DNA of 19,351 nucleotides from an uncultured Bacilli bacterium (lineage in GTDB: Bacteria > Bacillota_I > Bacilli_A > RF39 > UBA660). The notes beneath the pieces were generated by a model, which saw only the letters and a list, made by a program, of their open reading frames with translations, ran no database searches and was not told the origin of the DNA. The stretch is from assembly GCA_934167935.1 (NCBI GenBank), contig CAKPMH010000022.1:1-19351 (forward strand), written 5' to 3'. Shown piece after piece: positions 7,934 through 14,806 of the stretch (its first letter is position 1; each line of letters opens with the position of its first letter). A program made the position numbers and the translations under genes.

Positions 7934-8404
7934 ATGAAACAAAATAAAAAAGGTTTCACATTAATCGAATTATTAGCTGTAATAGTAATTTTAGCTATCA
8001 TTGCATTAATTGCAACTCCAATCATTTTAAATATGATTAACGATGCTAAAAAATCTGCTGCAAAGGACTCTGCTTATGGATATATGAAATCAGTAGATAA
8101 CTATATTGCATTAGCTTCAATGAGTACAACTACTGGTGGTACAACTACAACAATTGGAAAATATGATCCAGCAAATTTACCTAAAGGTTATGATACAGCT
8201 CAAGGTGTAACTTGTACAAAAGGAAAAGCTGATGAAAATAATTGTGCTGCATTCTTTACTGCAATCGATAGTACAGTAAAAGGAACAACAGCTGAAAAAG
8301 ATTCAACAATTACAATTGCTAATGGTGCAGTATCTAGTGCAACTTTAAAAATGGACGGATTTACAGTTAATATTGATGCACAAGGTAATGCTTCAATGTC
8401 TTAA
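7934..8404 (+). CDS. Type IV pilin-like protein (prepilin)
   Basis: A 156-residue prepilin. The leader MKQNKKG is followed by FTLIELLAVIVILAIIALIATPIIL: cleavage by prepilin peptidase would fall after Gly7, Glu12 is the conserved Glu5 of the mature pilin, and the hydrophobic helix continues to about residue 33. A Ser/Thr-rich stretch (STTTGGTTTT, about 64-73) follows the N-terminal helix. Cys94 and Cys104 could form a disulfide in the globular part. The protein ends GNASMS, with Ser at the C-terminus. It has its own strong promoter, a perfect Shine-Dalgarno and a strong terminator, so it is probably monocistronic and well expressed. It could also be a competence (ComGC-like) or secretion pseudopilin; the monocistronic setting without comG genes favours a separate major pilin. 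No assembly ATPase or platform gene is in the window. Confidence 0.9.
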   Translation: MKQNKKGFTLIELLAVIVILAIIALIATPIILNMINDAKKSAAKDSAYGYMKSVDNYIALASMSTTTGGTTTTIGKYDPANLPKGYDTAQGVTCTKGKADENNCAAFFTAIDSTVKGTTAEKDSTITIANGAVSSATLKMDGFTVNIDAQGNASMS

Positions 8405-8424
8405 TAGATAATTAATTCGATTAT

Positions 8425-8450
8425 AAAACTAGTTATAAACTAGTTTTTTT
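8425..8450 (+). terminator. Intrinsic terminator of the pilin gene
   Basis: AAAACTAGTT (8425-8434) pairs with AACTAGTTTT (8438-8447) around a 3-base loop and runs into a long T tract. Confidence 0.9.
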
Positions 8451-8460
8451 CTTTTTTCTT

Positions 8461-8469
8461 TGTTATAAT
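8461..8469 (+). promoter_or_regulatory. Extended -10 promoter of the O-antigen-ligase-like gene
   Basis: TGTTATAAT is a perfect TG-extended -10, only 15 bases before the ATG at 8485. The predicted start point would fall at or inside the AGGTGG Shine-Dalgarno, giving a very short leader. Confidence 0.5.
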
Positions 8470-8484
8470 GAAATAGGTGGAAAT

Positions 8485-9804
8485 ATGAAAAATATAGTAT
8501 TTAAAACAAAGTTTGATGAATGTAAAAACTTAAATGAAATTGTAAAAAAAATAGATGATAACTTTTTTACAAATATTTCATATAAATTATTAAATTTATG
8601 GATATTTTATCCATTATTAATGATGTTTATAACATATAAGTTTAATAGTACTATATCCCGTAACATAATGTTTTATTTACTTATTTTTATAGGAGTAATA
8701 GGTTTAATAGTTGGAATTTTAAAAATAATTAAAATTAAAGAAAAAAATATTGGAATTATATTAGGAATGCTTTTATTAATATGGTGTTTAATAACAAGCC
8801 TTTTTTCTAATAATTATGATTTAGCATTTACAGGGGAATTATATAGAAAAGAAGGATTTGAAACATATTTGTTATATGGTGGAATTTTCTTACTTGGCAT
8901 TTTAATAAATGATAAAAATATGAAAAAACTAATTAAAAATTTATTATTTGTAGAAGTAGTGTTAGGTGTAATTGCACTAGTAAATAATGACATAACATAT
9001 AAATTAATGAACAACCAAATGGCATATACAGCTATATTTTCAAATATTAATCATTATGGATACTACTTAATGTTTGGAATTATTCTATCTATATATATGT
9101 ATTTAAATAGTAAAAAAATATATAAAATTCTTTACCTAGTAGTATATATATTTTTACTACATGTTCTATTACTAAATGATACATTTGGTTCATTTATTTC
9201 AGTATCATTAACACTTTTTTTTATAATACTTTATTACCTAATAAAAAGAAAAAATATAAAAGAGTTAGTATTTATAATAATTGGATTTATATTAATTACG
9301 TCTTTAACATTTAAAAATAATGAAAATATATGCTATAAAAATTTTAAAAGCATATTTAATGATGCAAAAGTAGTAAATAAATCATTAAATAATAAAAATA
9401 ATGTAAATCAAATAGATGAAATTGGAACTTTTAGAGGTGAATTGTGGAAATATGGTATAAAATTTATAAGGCAAAAACCAATTATAGGGCATGGAATTGA
9501 ATCAACTTATATACTATATAGTAATAATGGAATATTTCAAACAAGACCACATAATATATTAATTCAATTTGGTGTTTTTACAGGTATACCAGGAATTATA
9601 TTATATTTATCATTTGTAATGTCAATAATAATAAAAAAATTAAAAAATATAAACAAAATAAATGAATTAAGTTTATTTTGTTTAGGTGTAGTAATATGTT
9701 ATTTTATTTCATCACAATTTGGTAATTCCATGTTTTATACAACACCATATTATATGATTTTTTTAGGATTTATGAATAAAAATAATAAAAAAGAATTAAA
9801 CTAA
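8485..9804 (+). CDS. O-antigen ligase/polymerase-family membrane protein (Wzy_C type)
   Basis: A 439-residue protein with about 11-12 hydrophobic segments. The long extracytoplasmic loop (about residues 280-360) contains G.WKYG..FI...PIIGHGIEST and the motif RPHN (354-357), followed by GVFTGIPGIILYLSFV. This is the pattern of the Wzy_C/WaaL family, which moves lipid-linked glycans onto a polymer, lipid or protein acceptor outside the membrane. The N-terminal ELYRKEGFETYLLYGG segment is also usual for Gram-positive members. A glycan polymerase or teichoic/capsule ligase is the default reading. Its place directly downstream of a pilin gene recalls tfpO/pilO pilin glycosyltransferases, but it has its own promoter and a terminator separates the two. 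The acceptor cannot be told from sequence. Confidence 0.75.
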   Translation: MKNIVFKTKFDECKNLNEIVKKIDDNFFTNISYKLLNLWIFYPLLMMFITYKFNSTISRNIMFYLLIFIGVIGLIVGILKIIKIKEKNIGIILGMLLLIWCLITSLFSNNYDLAFTGELYRKEGFETYLLYGGIFLLGILINDKNMKKLIKNLLFVEVVLGVIALVNNDITYKLMNNQMAYTAIFSNINHYGYYLMFGIILSIYMYLNSKKIYKILYLVVYIFLLHVLLLNDTFGSFISVSLTLFFIILYYLIKRKNIKELVFIIIGFILITSLTFKNNENICYKNFKSIFNDAKVVNKSLNNKNNVNQIDEIGTFRGELWKYGIKFIRQKPIIGHGIESTYILYSNNGIFQTRPHNILIQFGVFTGIPGIILYLSFVMSIIIKKLKNINKINELSLFCLGVVICYFISSQFGNSMFYTTPYYMIFLGFMNKNNKKELN

Positions 9805-9815
9805 TTCTTAAAATA

Positions 9816-9839
9816 TGATAAGATATGTATGAATGGAGG
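9816..9839 (+). promoter_or_regulatory. Extended -10 and Shine-Dalgarno of dnaB
   Basis: TGATAAGAT (9816-9824) is a TG-extended -10-like element. GGAGG (9835-9839) lies 6 bases before the ATG at 9846 and decides the start. Confidence 0.4.
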
Positions 9840-9845
9840 CATTAT

Positions 9846-11126
9846 ATGTTAAAAGAAAAATTATTACCAGCGGATATATTTGTTGTTGTAAATAAAACAA
9901 TATTAAATGATCAAGATAGAAAACTTTTAACAATGCTATATCAACCAATAATAGGTTCAAATGCAATAAGTTTATTTTTAACACTTTGGTCATATTTAGA
10001 TAAAATGGAATTAATGAGCCTTGAATGTACACATCATCATTTAATGATGAGTATGAGAAATAGATTAGAAGAAATAATAGAATCAAGAGAAAAATTAGAA
10101 GCAATAGGTCTACTTAGAACATATATAAAAAAAGATAACATAAATAATTATATATATGAATTATATTCACCAGTAAGTCCAAATGAATTTTTTTCAAATC
10201 CTATTCTTAACGTATCATTATATAATAACGTAGGAAAAATTGAATATGAAAAACTAAAAGAATACTTTAAAATACCTAAATTTAATTTAAAAGAATATGA
10301 AGATATATCATGTAGTTTTCAAGATGTATTTGAAGTATCAAATATAAGCTCGTTTGAAAATATGACAAATGATTTAAAAAGATTTAATAAAAATAAATTA
10401 AGTTTAGTATCAAAAATAGATATTGAAAATGTTTTATCATTAATCCCAGATGAAATGTTAAATATAAGAAGTGTAACAAGAGATACAAAAGACTTAATAT
10501 ATAAATTATCTTTTATATATAATTTAAATGATGATGAAATGAGTGAATTAATAAGAAATTCTATAAGTGATAAAAAAACAATAGATAAAAAACTTCTAAG
10601 AGAAAATTCAAGAAATTACTATCAATTTGAAAATAGTGGTAAATTGCCATCAATAGTATATAGAAATCAACCAGAATATTTAAGAAAACCAATTGGAGAT
10701 ACATCAAATAAAGCAAAAATGATATATCAATTTGAAACAACAAGTCCATATGATTTTTTGGTAAATAAACATGGAGGAGAAAGGCCAACTAAAAATGAAT
10801 ACCAAATATTAGAATATTTACTTATTGATATGAATTTAAAACCAGGAGTTGTTAATGTTTTATTAGATTATGTATTAAAAAGTAATAATAATAAATTAGT
10901 AAAAAACTATATAGAATTAATTGCTGAACAATGGTCAAGAAGCAAAATAGAAACAGTAGAAAGTGCTATGGATTTTGCACTAAAAGAAGATAAACAAAAG
11001 AAAACAAAAACTAAACAAAAGAAAGTAATAGAACAAAAACCATCATGGTTCAATAAAGAAATAAAAGGATTAGAAGCAAAAGAAGATGAAGTAGAAGAAA
11101 TAAATAAAATATTAAGCGAATATTAG
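9846..11126 (+). CDS. dnaB: Replication initiation / membrane attachment protein DnaB (Bacillus type)
   Basis: A 426-residue primosomal protein. In Bacilli, DnaB works with DnaD and DnaI to load the replicative helicase at the origin and at restart sites. The N-terminus (LLPADIFVVVNKTILNDQDRKLLTMLYQPIIG) is the DnaB/DnaD winged-helix start. The C-terminal part (about residues 312-385, EYQILEYLL..MNLKPGVVNVLLDYVL..NN....NYIELIAEQWSRSKI) is the DnaB_2/DnaD-like helical domain that binds DNA. A basic and then acidic tail follows. An in-frame ATG at 9825 lacks a Shine-Dalgarno, whereas 9846 has GGAGG. It precedes dnaI as in Bacillus, but a terminator and a new promoter lie between the two genes. 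Confidence 0.9.
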   Translation: MLKEKLLPADIFVVVNKTILNDQDRKLLTMLYQPIIGSNAISLFLTLWSYLDKMELMSLECTHHHLMMSMRNRLEEIIESREKLEAIGLLRTYIKKDNINNYIYELYSPVSPNEFFSNPILNVSLYNNVGKIEYEKLKEYFKIPKFNLKEYEDISCSFQDVFEVSNISSFENMTNDLKRFNKNKLSLVSKIDIENVLSLIPDEMLNIRSVTRDTKDLIYKLSFIYNLNDDEMSELIRNSISDKKTIDKKLLRENSRNYYQFENSGKLPSIVYRNQPEYLRKPIGDTSNKAKMIYQFETTSPYDFLVNKHGGERPTKNEYQILEYLLIDMNLKPGVVNVLLDYVLKSNNNKLVKNYIELIAEQWSRSKIETVESAMDFALKEDKQKKTKTKQKKVIEQKPSWFNKEIKGLEAKEDEVEEINKILSEY

Positions 11127-11145
11127 ATAATTCTAATATTTTTTT
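11119..11145 (+). terminator. Intrinsic terminator at the end of dnaB
   Basis: AATATTAGA (11119-11127) pairs with TCTAATATT (11132-11140), followed by Ts. The 5' arm includes the TAG stop codon. Confidence 0.75.
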
Positions 11146-11166
11146 GTATTAATTTTTTAAATATAA

Positions 11167-11190
11167 TGTTATAATTTATTTAGTAGGTGA
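11167..11190 (+). promoter_or_regulatory. Extended -10 and Shine-Dalgarno of dnaI
   Basis: TGTTATAAT (11167-11175) is a perfect TG-extended -10. AGGTGA (11185-11190) lies 4 bases before the ATG. The leader would be about 13 bases. Confidence 0.5.
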
Positions 11191-11194
11191 TAGT

Positions 11195-12109
11195 ATGCAA
11201 AAACTAAAAGAAAGTATAAAATTAGAAAAAGATAACAATTTTAGTCTAAAAACATCATTTGAAGAATCACTAAAAAATCCTAAATTCAAAAAATTATGTG
11301 AAAAATTAAAAATAAAAGAGGAAAAATTATATAAATATACAACAATGTTAGAAGATTCTAGTATTGAATATGATAACTGTTTAAATTGTAAAAACATGTT
11401 AGAATGTAAAAATAAAATAAAAGGATATGCTTACTTACCAGAAATAGAAAATAATCAAGTAAAATTTGGATATAAGATGTGCAAAAAAAATGAAAAAATA
11501 AAAAAAGAACATCAGTATTTAGAAAACGTTTATTGCTATAATATTCCAGAAGAAATAAAAAATGCTAAAATGAAAGATATAATAGTAGATGATAAAAATA
11601 GGTTTAAAGTAATAAAATGGCTAAATAATTTTATAAAGACATATGATAATAAAAAACCTATGAAAGGATTATATTTATATGGTTCATTTGGAAGTGGAAA
11701 AACATATTTAATATCGGCTATGTTTAATGAATTAGCTAAATCCGGTGTTAAAAGTGCTATAGTATTTTATCCAGAATATTTAAGTAATTTAAAAAGTTCA
11801 TTTGGAAAATTAGATTATCAAGAAAAAATAGATAAATTAAAAAAGATACCATTACTTTTAATAGATGATATAGGAGCAGAAACAACGACACAATGGAGTA
11901 GAGATGAGGTATTATGTCCTATAATGCAATATAGAATGCAAGAAAAATTGCCAACATTTTTCACATCCAATTTAGATTTAGAATTACTAGAACAACATCT
12001 TGCTTTATCTAAAAATGGAATAGAAGAAGTAAAAGCAAAAAGAATAATAGAAAGAATAAATGCATTAACAGAAAAAGAAGATTTAATAACAAAAAATTAT
12101 AGAAAATAG
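11195..12109 (+). CDS. dnaI: Primosomal helicase loader DnaI
   Basis: A 304-residue AAA+ ATPase that loads the DnaC replicative helicase. The N-terminal domain holds a probable zinc site: Cys62, Cys65 and Cys71 (NCLNCKNMLEC), with Cys96 nearby. The ATPase domain has Walker A at 163-170 (GSFGSGKT), Walker B at about 220-225 (LLLIDD) followed by IGAETTTQWSRDEVL, and a sensor-like FFTSNLDLELL. This is the DnaI/DnaC-loader layout, and the length matches Bacillus DnaI (311). The gene has its own promoter. The next gene begins 9 bases after its stop, so the two are probably co-transcribed. Confidence 0.95.
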   Translation: MQKLKESIKLEKDNNFSLKTSFEESLKNPKFKKLCEKLKIKEEKLYKYTTMLEDSSIEYDNCLNCKNMLECKNKIKGYAYLPEIENNQVKFGYKMCKKNEKIKKEHQYLENVYCYNIPEEIKNAKMKDIIVDDKNRFKVIKWLNNFIKTYDNKKPMKGLYLYGSFGSGKTYLISAMFNELAKSGVKSAIVFYPEYLSNLKSSFGKLDYQEKIDKLKKIPLLLIDDIGAETTTQWSRDEVLCPIMQYRMQEKLPTFFTSNLDLELLEQHLALSKNGIEEVKAKRIIERINALTEKEDLITKNYRK

Positions 12110-12118
12110 GGTGGTTTT

Positions 12119-14026
12119 ATGATTCCAAAAGAAGATATATATAAATTAAAATTAGACTTAAAGAAATATTTAAATCAAAAAACAAATTATTCTATAATAA
12201 GTTTAGAAAGTAAATTAGATTTATTATCCAAAGATGATTTATTTGTTTTAATTTGTGATTTATTTAAAGATTCTGTAGATAATTTTAATTTTGAAACCCC
12301 AGTATACTATAATAAATATTTATTTAAATGTATAGATTATTTAAATAGAGATGAAATAAAAAATAAAGAATATATAATAAAAAAAATAGAAAAAATAAAA
12401 AAAATAATAACAGACAAAATAAATAATAACAAAAGTAATACAAACGTTTCAATATCTAATAAAGCATTTTTACTAAGTTTAAATAGTGAACTTAATTATA
12501 TAATAGTTAAACTTAAAAATGAAAAAAACAACAATATATTAAATATGAATGATACATATGATATATTAAATGAGCTTATATTTAAAATAAGAAATCCCAT
12601 ATATGTAGAAGAAATTTTAAATAATTATCCTAATCTAATATTAACTAAAAAAAATAATAGATACTTATTTGAAGAGGTATATGATAAATATTTAAATGTT
12701 TTACTTAATAGAAATGATAATTATGAATTATTATATTTTAATAAATTAGTTTTAACATTTTTAAAAAATTCTAATAATAATGAAGATATAAAAATAATAG
12801 TTTTAAATAAATCAAATAAATTATTATCATCATTAGATAGTAGAAATATATCAAAAGAAAAAATAGCAAAAATAAAATTTTTCTTAAAAGAATTAAATGA
12901 TTTTTATTTAAATCCTAATTTAACAGTAGGAAAAAGATTAGAAAATTTAAAAATAAAATATAATTTGAAAAAAATAGAAAATTTAGAAAAATTCACTATA
13001 AAAAAAGTGAATTGGAAAAATTATAAAGAAAATAATAGATATATATTAACCTTTGATGATCCAAATGCAAAAATACTTGAAAATGCTATATCATTTGATT
13101 GCTTAAAAAATGGTAACTATTTACTAGGATTATACGTAGTAGATATGGATGCTTATTTAGATGGAGAAAATAACTTAAAAGAATATATATATGAAAATAC
13201 TATGAGTATAAAAGGATATCCAATGGTTCCAAAAGAAATAACAAGTAAACTTTCTTTAGAACAAAATAAAAGAAAAAAAACAATTGCATACTTATTTGAA
13301 TTAGATAGAAATTTATGCGTTGTAAACTTTAAAGTAGAAAGGCATAACATAAAAGTAAAATATAATTTAAAATTCAGTGATGTAAAAAAGATAATGGAGT
13401 ATCCATTAGATACAAAACTTAAAAGAAAAGTAAGTCAAATATATAATTTATCAAAATATATACTAAATGATAAAGAAGAAAAAGAAGAATATCATGAAGT
13501 AAAAGAAATTTCAAAAAAAATTCTATATGATAATGAATATAAAGAAAAAAATAAAGGTGCAAAAATGATAAGTAATTATCAAATATTTTTAAATTCTTAC
13601 ATTCCATTATATTGTTATCAGCATGATCTTCCATATTTGTACCGAAATAATGAATTTAATAGAAGTATAAAATTAATAACAACATTAAAAGAAAAATATA
13701 AACATAATATTGATTTAGAAGATGTGTTAAGCTTTGTATATGCTATATATGAGCCATCAAATTATTCAACAGAAAACAAAGGGCATGCAGGTCTTAATTT
13801 AGATGCATATGGTGAAGTTAGTAAACCTCTTAGGTCACTAGCATCTATAGTAAACCAAAAACTAATAAATGAATATTTTATAAATGGTTTAGTATTAAAT
13901 GAAGAAGATAAAAAAGTATATATAAATGAACTAAATAAAATATGTGAACAATTAAATAAAAAAAGAATACTATATGATAACTATATATATGAAGCAAATA
14001 AAATTTTGAAAAAAAATAAAAAATAA
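12119..14026 (+). CDS. RNB-fold (ribonuclease II/R-like) protein with degenerate active site
   Basis: A 635-residue protein. Residues 1 to about 290 are helical, Asn/Lys-rich and unrecognised. From about 300, the sequence can be aligned by eye with the RNB domain of RNase II/R: T311-FDDPNAKILENAI for TID..DARDFDDAV, then GLYVVDMDAYL for the LWVAIADVS segment, GYPMVPKEITSKLSL for the VIPMLPE.LSNGLCSL block, and ENKGHAGLNLDAYGEVSKPLRSL (552-574) for ENRGHFGL....HFTSPIRRYPDL. Asp313 is kept, but the other three metal-binding Asp positions are Ile319, Glu321 and Asn322. Of the paired Arg near the C-terminus only Arg572 is clear. There is no obvious cold-shock or S1 domain. It is therefore probably not an active exonuclease but an RNA- or protein-binding derivative. 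It has a GGGTGG Shine-Dalgarno and sits 9 bases after dnaI. The family call is mine from patterns, with no search behind it. Confidence 0.6.
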   Translation: MIPKEDIYKLKLDLKKYLNQKTNYSIISLESKLDLLSKDDLFVLICDLFKDSVDNFNFETPVYYNKYLFKCIDYLNRDEIKNKEYIIKKIEKIKKIITDKINNNKSNTNVSISNKAFLLSLNSELNYIIVKLKNEKNNNILNMNDTYDILNELIFKIRNPIYVEEILNNYPNLILTKKNNRYLFEEVYDKYLNVLLNRNDNYELLYFNKLVLTFLKNSNNNEDIKIIVLNKSNKLLSSLDSRNISKEKIAKIKFFLKELNDFYLNPNLTVGKRLENLKIKYNLKKIENLEKFTIKKVNWKNYKENNRYILTFDDPNAKILENAISFDCLKNGNYLLGLYVVDMDAYLDGENNLKEYIYENTMSIKGYPMVPKEITSKLSLEQNKRKKTIAYLFELDRNLCVVNFKVERHNIKVKYNLKFSDVKKIMEYPLDTKLKRKVSQIYNLSKYILNDKEEKEEYHEVKEISKKILYDNEYKEKNKGAKMISNYQIFLNSYIPLYCYQHDLPYLYRNNEFNRSIKLITTLKEKYKHNIDLEDVLSFVYAIYEPSNYSTENKGHAGLNLDAYGEVSKPLRSLASIVNQKLINEYFINGLVLNEEDKKVYINELNKICEQLNKKRILYDNYIYEANKILKKNKK

Positions 14027-14028
14027 TA

Positions 14029-14057
14029 TTTACACCAACCTTATAATATGATAATAT
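14029..14057 (+). promoter_or_regulatory. Promoter of the threonine T-box operon
   Basis: TTTACA (14029-14034), a 17-base spacer and TAATAT (14052-14057) with a TG extension (TGATAATAT from 14049). Transcription should begin near 14064. It lies directly behind the stop of the RNB-like gene, which has no evident terminator. Confidence 0.7.
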
Positions 14058-14063
14058 ATATCT

Positions 14064-14258
14064 AAAGCGATGATAAAGACACGATTATCTAATCAATATT
14101 TAAAAGCGAATTAGGGATGGTGTAAGCCTAGGTAAATAAATTAGATAATTACTACTTTTGAGTGAAATAAAAAATATTTCCGGGTTAACCGTTATATAAA
14201 TAAGTAACAAGGTAGGATGGTACCGCGAATATTCGCTCCTTATTTAAGGAGTTTTTTT
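14064..14258 (+). promoter_or_regulatory. T-box riboswitch, threonine specifier (ACT)
   Basis: The distal Stem I motif TAGGGATGGTGTAAGCCTA is at 14112-14130. The specifier context GATAATT-ACT-ACTTTTGAG puts the threonine codon ACT at 14151-14153, in agreement with thrS downstream. The T-box core GGATGGTACCGCG ends at 14227. The antiterminator is perfect: AGGA (14214-14217) with TCCT (14237-14240), and GCGAA (14225-14229) with TTCGC (14232-14236), leaving the bulge TGGTACC. The competing terminator is CTCCTT (14236-14241) with AAGGAG (14246-14251) and seven Ts. Low threonyl-tRNA charging should turn on both genes downstream. Confidence 0.95.
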
Positions 14259-14277
14259 GTTAGAAAGAGGGTTTTGT

Positions 14278-14805
14278 ATGAGTATTATTAAAGTAAGCGA
14301 TAAAGAAACAGTAAATGTTTACAAATTTATGGAAATGTGTGGATTAAAATGTGAAGTTAAAAGAAATATTTTAATATCACATAAAATAATGTTGAAAAAA
14401 TTATATAAAAGAAAATTAGCTTTTCCAGAAAATGTAATTGTTCCAACTAAAGTAGCCTTTCAAAATATAAAAGATGAAGACATAAAAAGAGGTGAAGTTG
14501 TTATAGTAAAAGATGATTATCAAAGGAAAATAGCATATTTTAATCCAACAAGATTAAATATTGAATGGCTTTTAAATAGTCTTAAATTAGAAGAACAAAA
14601 AGAATTTGAAGAAGAAACTACACCTGTTCAATATAAACCAGGTTATATCAAATATTTACAAAAACAAACAAAAAGACAAATTTTAGAAGAACAACAAGAT
14701 ATTTTAGTAGGAATAGAAGAAACATTAGAGGAAGAAAATTATCAAATAAAGGAAAAAGCAAGAGTAAAAAGATATCAAAAAAAAGGGTTTGGAAGGAGAT
14801 ATTAA
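14278..14805 (+). CDS. Unrecognised basic-tailed protein, first gene of the threonine T-box operon
   Basis: A 175-residue protein that I do not recognise. The N-terminal half (residues 1 to about 100) looks globular, with a stretch VIVPTKVAFQNIKDEDIKRG that could be a small beta domain. The C-terminal half is a Glu/Gln/Lys-rich probable coiled coil ending in a very basic tail (KARVKRYQKKGFGRRY), which could bind RNA. There is no signal peptide or membrane segment. A TTG codon at 14257 opens the frame further upstream but lies in the terminator T-run; the ATG at 14278 follows a GAGG-type Shine-Dalgarno. Its last codons (GGA AGG AGA TAT) form the Shine-Dalgarno of thrS, so the two are tightly coupled. 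Placement suggests a role tied to threonine supply or translation, but this is only context. Confidence 0.75.
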   Translation: MSIIKVSDKETVNVYKFMEMCGLKCEVKRNILISHKIMLKKLYKRKLAFPENVIVPTKVAFQNIKDEDIKRGEVVIVKDDYQRKIAYFNPTRLNIEWLLNSLKLEEQKEFEEETTPVQYKPGYIKYLQKQTKRQILEEQQDILVGIEETLEEENYQIKEKARVKRYQKKGFGRRY

Positions 14806-14806
14806 A

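Noticed and set aside
9791..9809. Inverted repeat AAGAATT...AATTCTT at the end of the O-antigen-ligase-like gene
   Set aside because: It has only a 7-bp AT stem and no T-run, so I do not call it a terminator.
14257..14277. TTG start in front of the threonine-operon first gene
   Set aside because: It lies in the T-box terminator T-run with no ribosome site; the ATG at 14278 has one. The TTG codons at 14789 and 17299 were rejected for the same reason.
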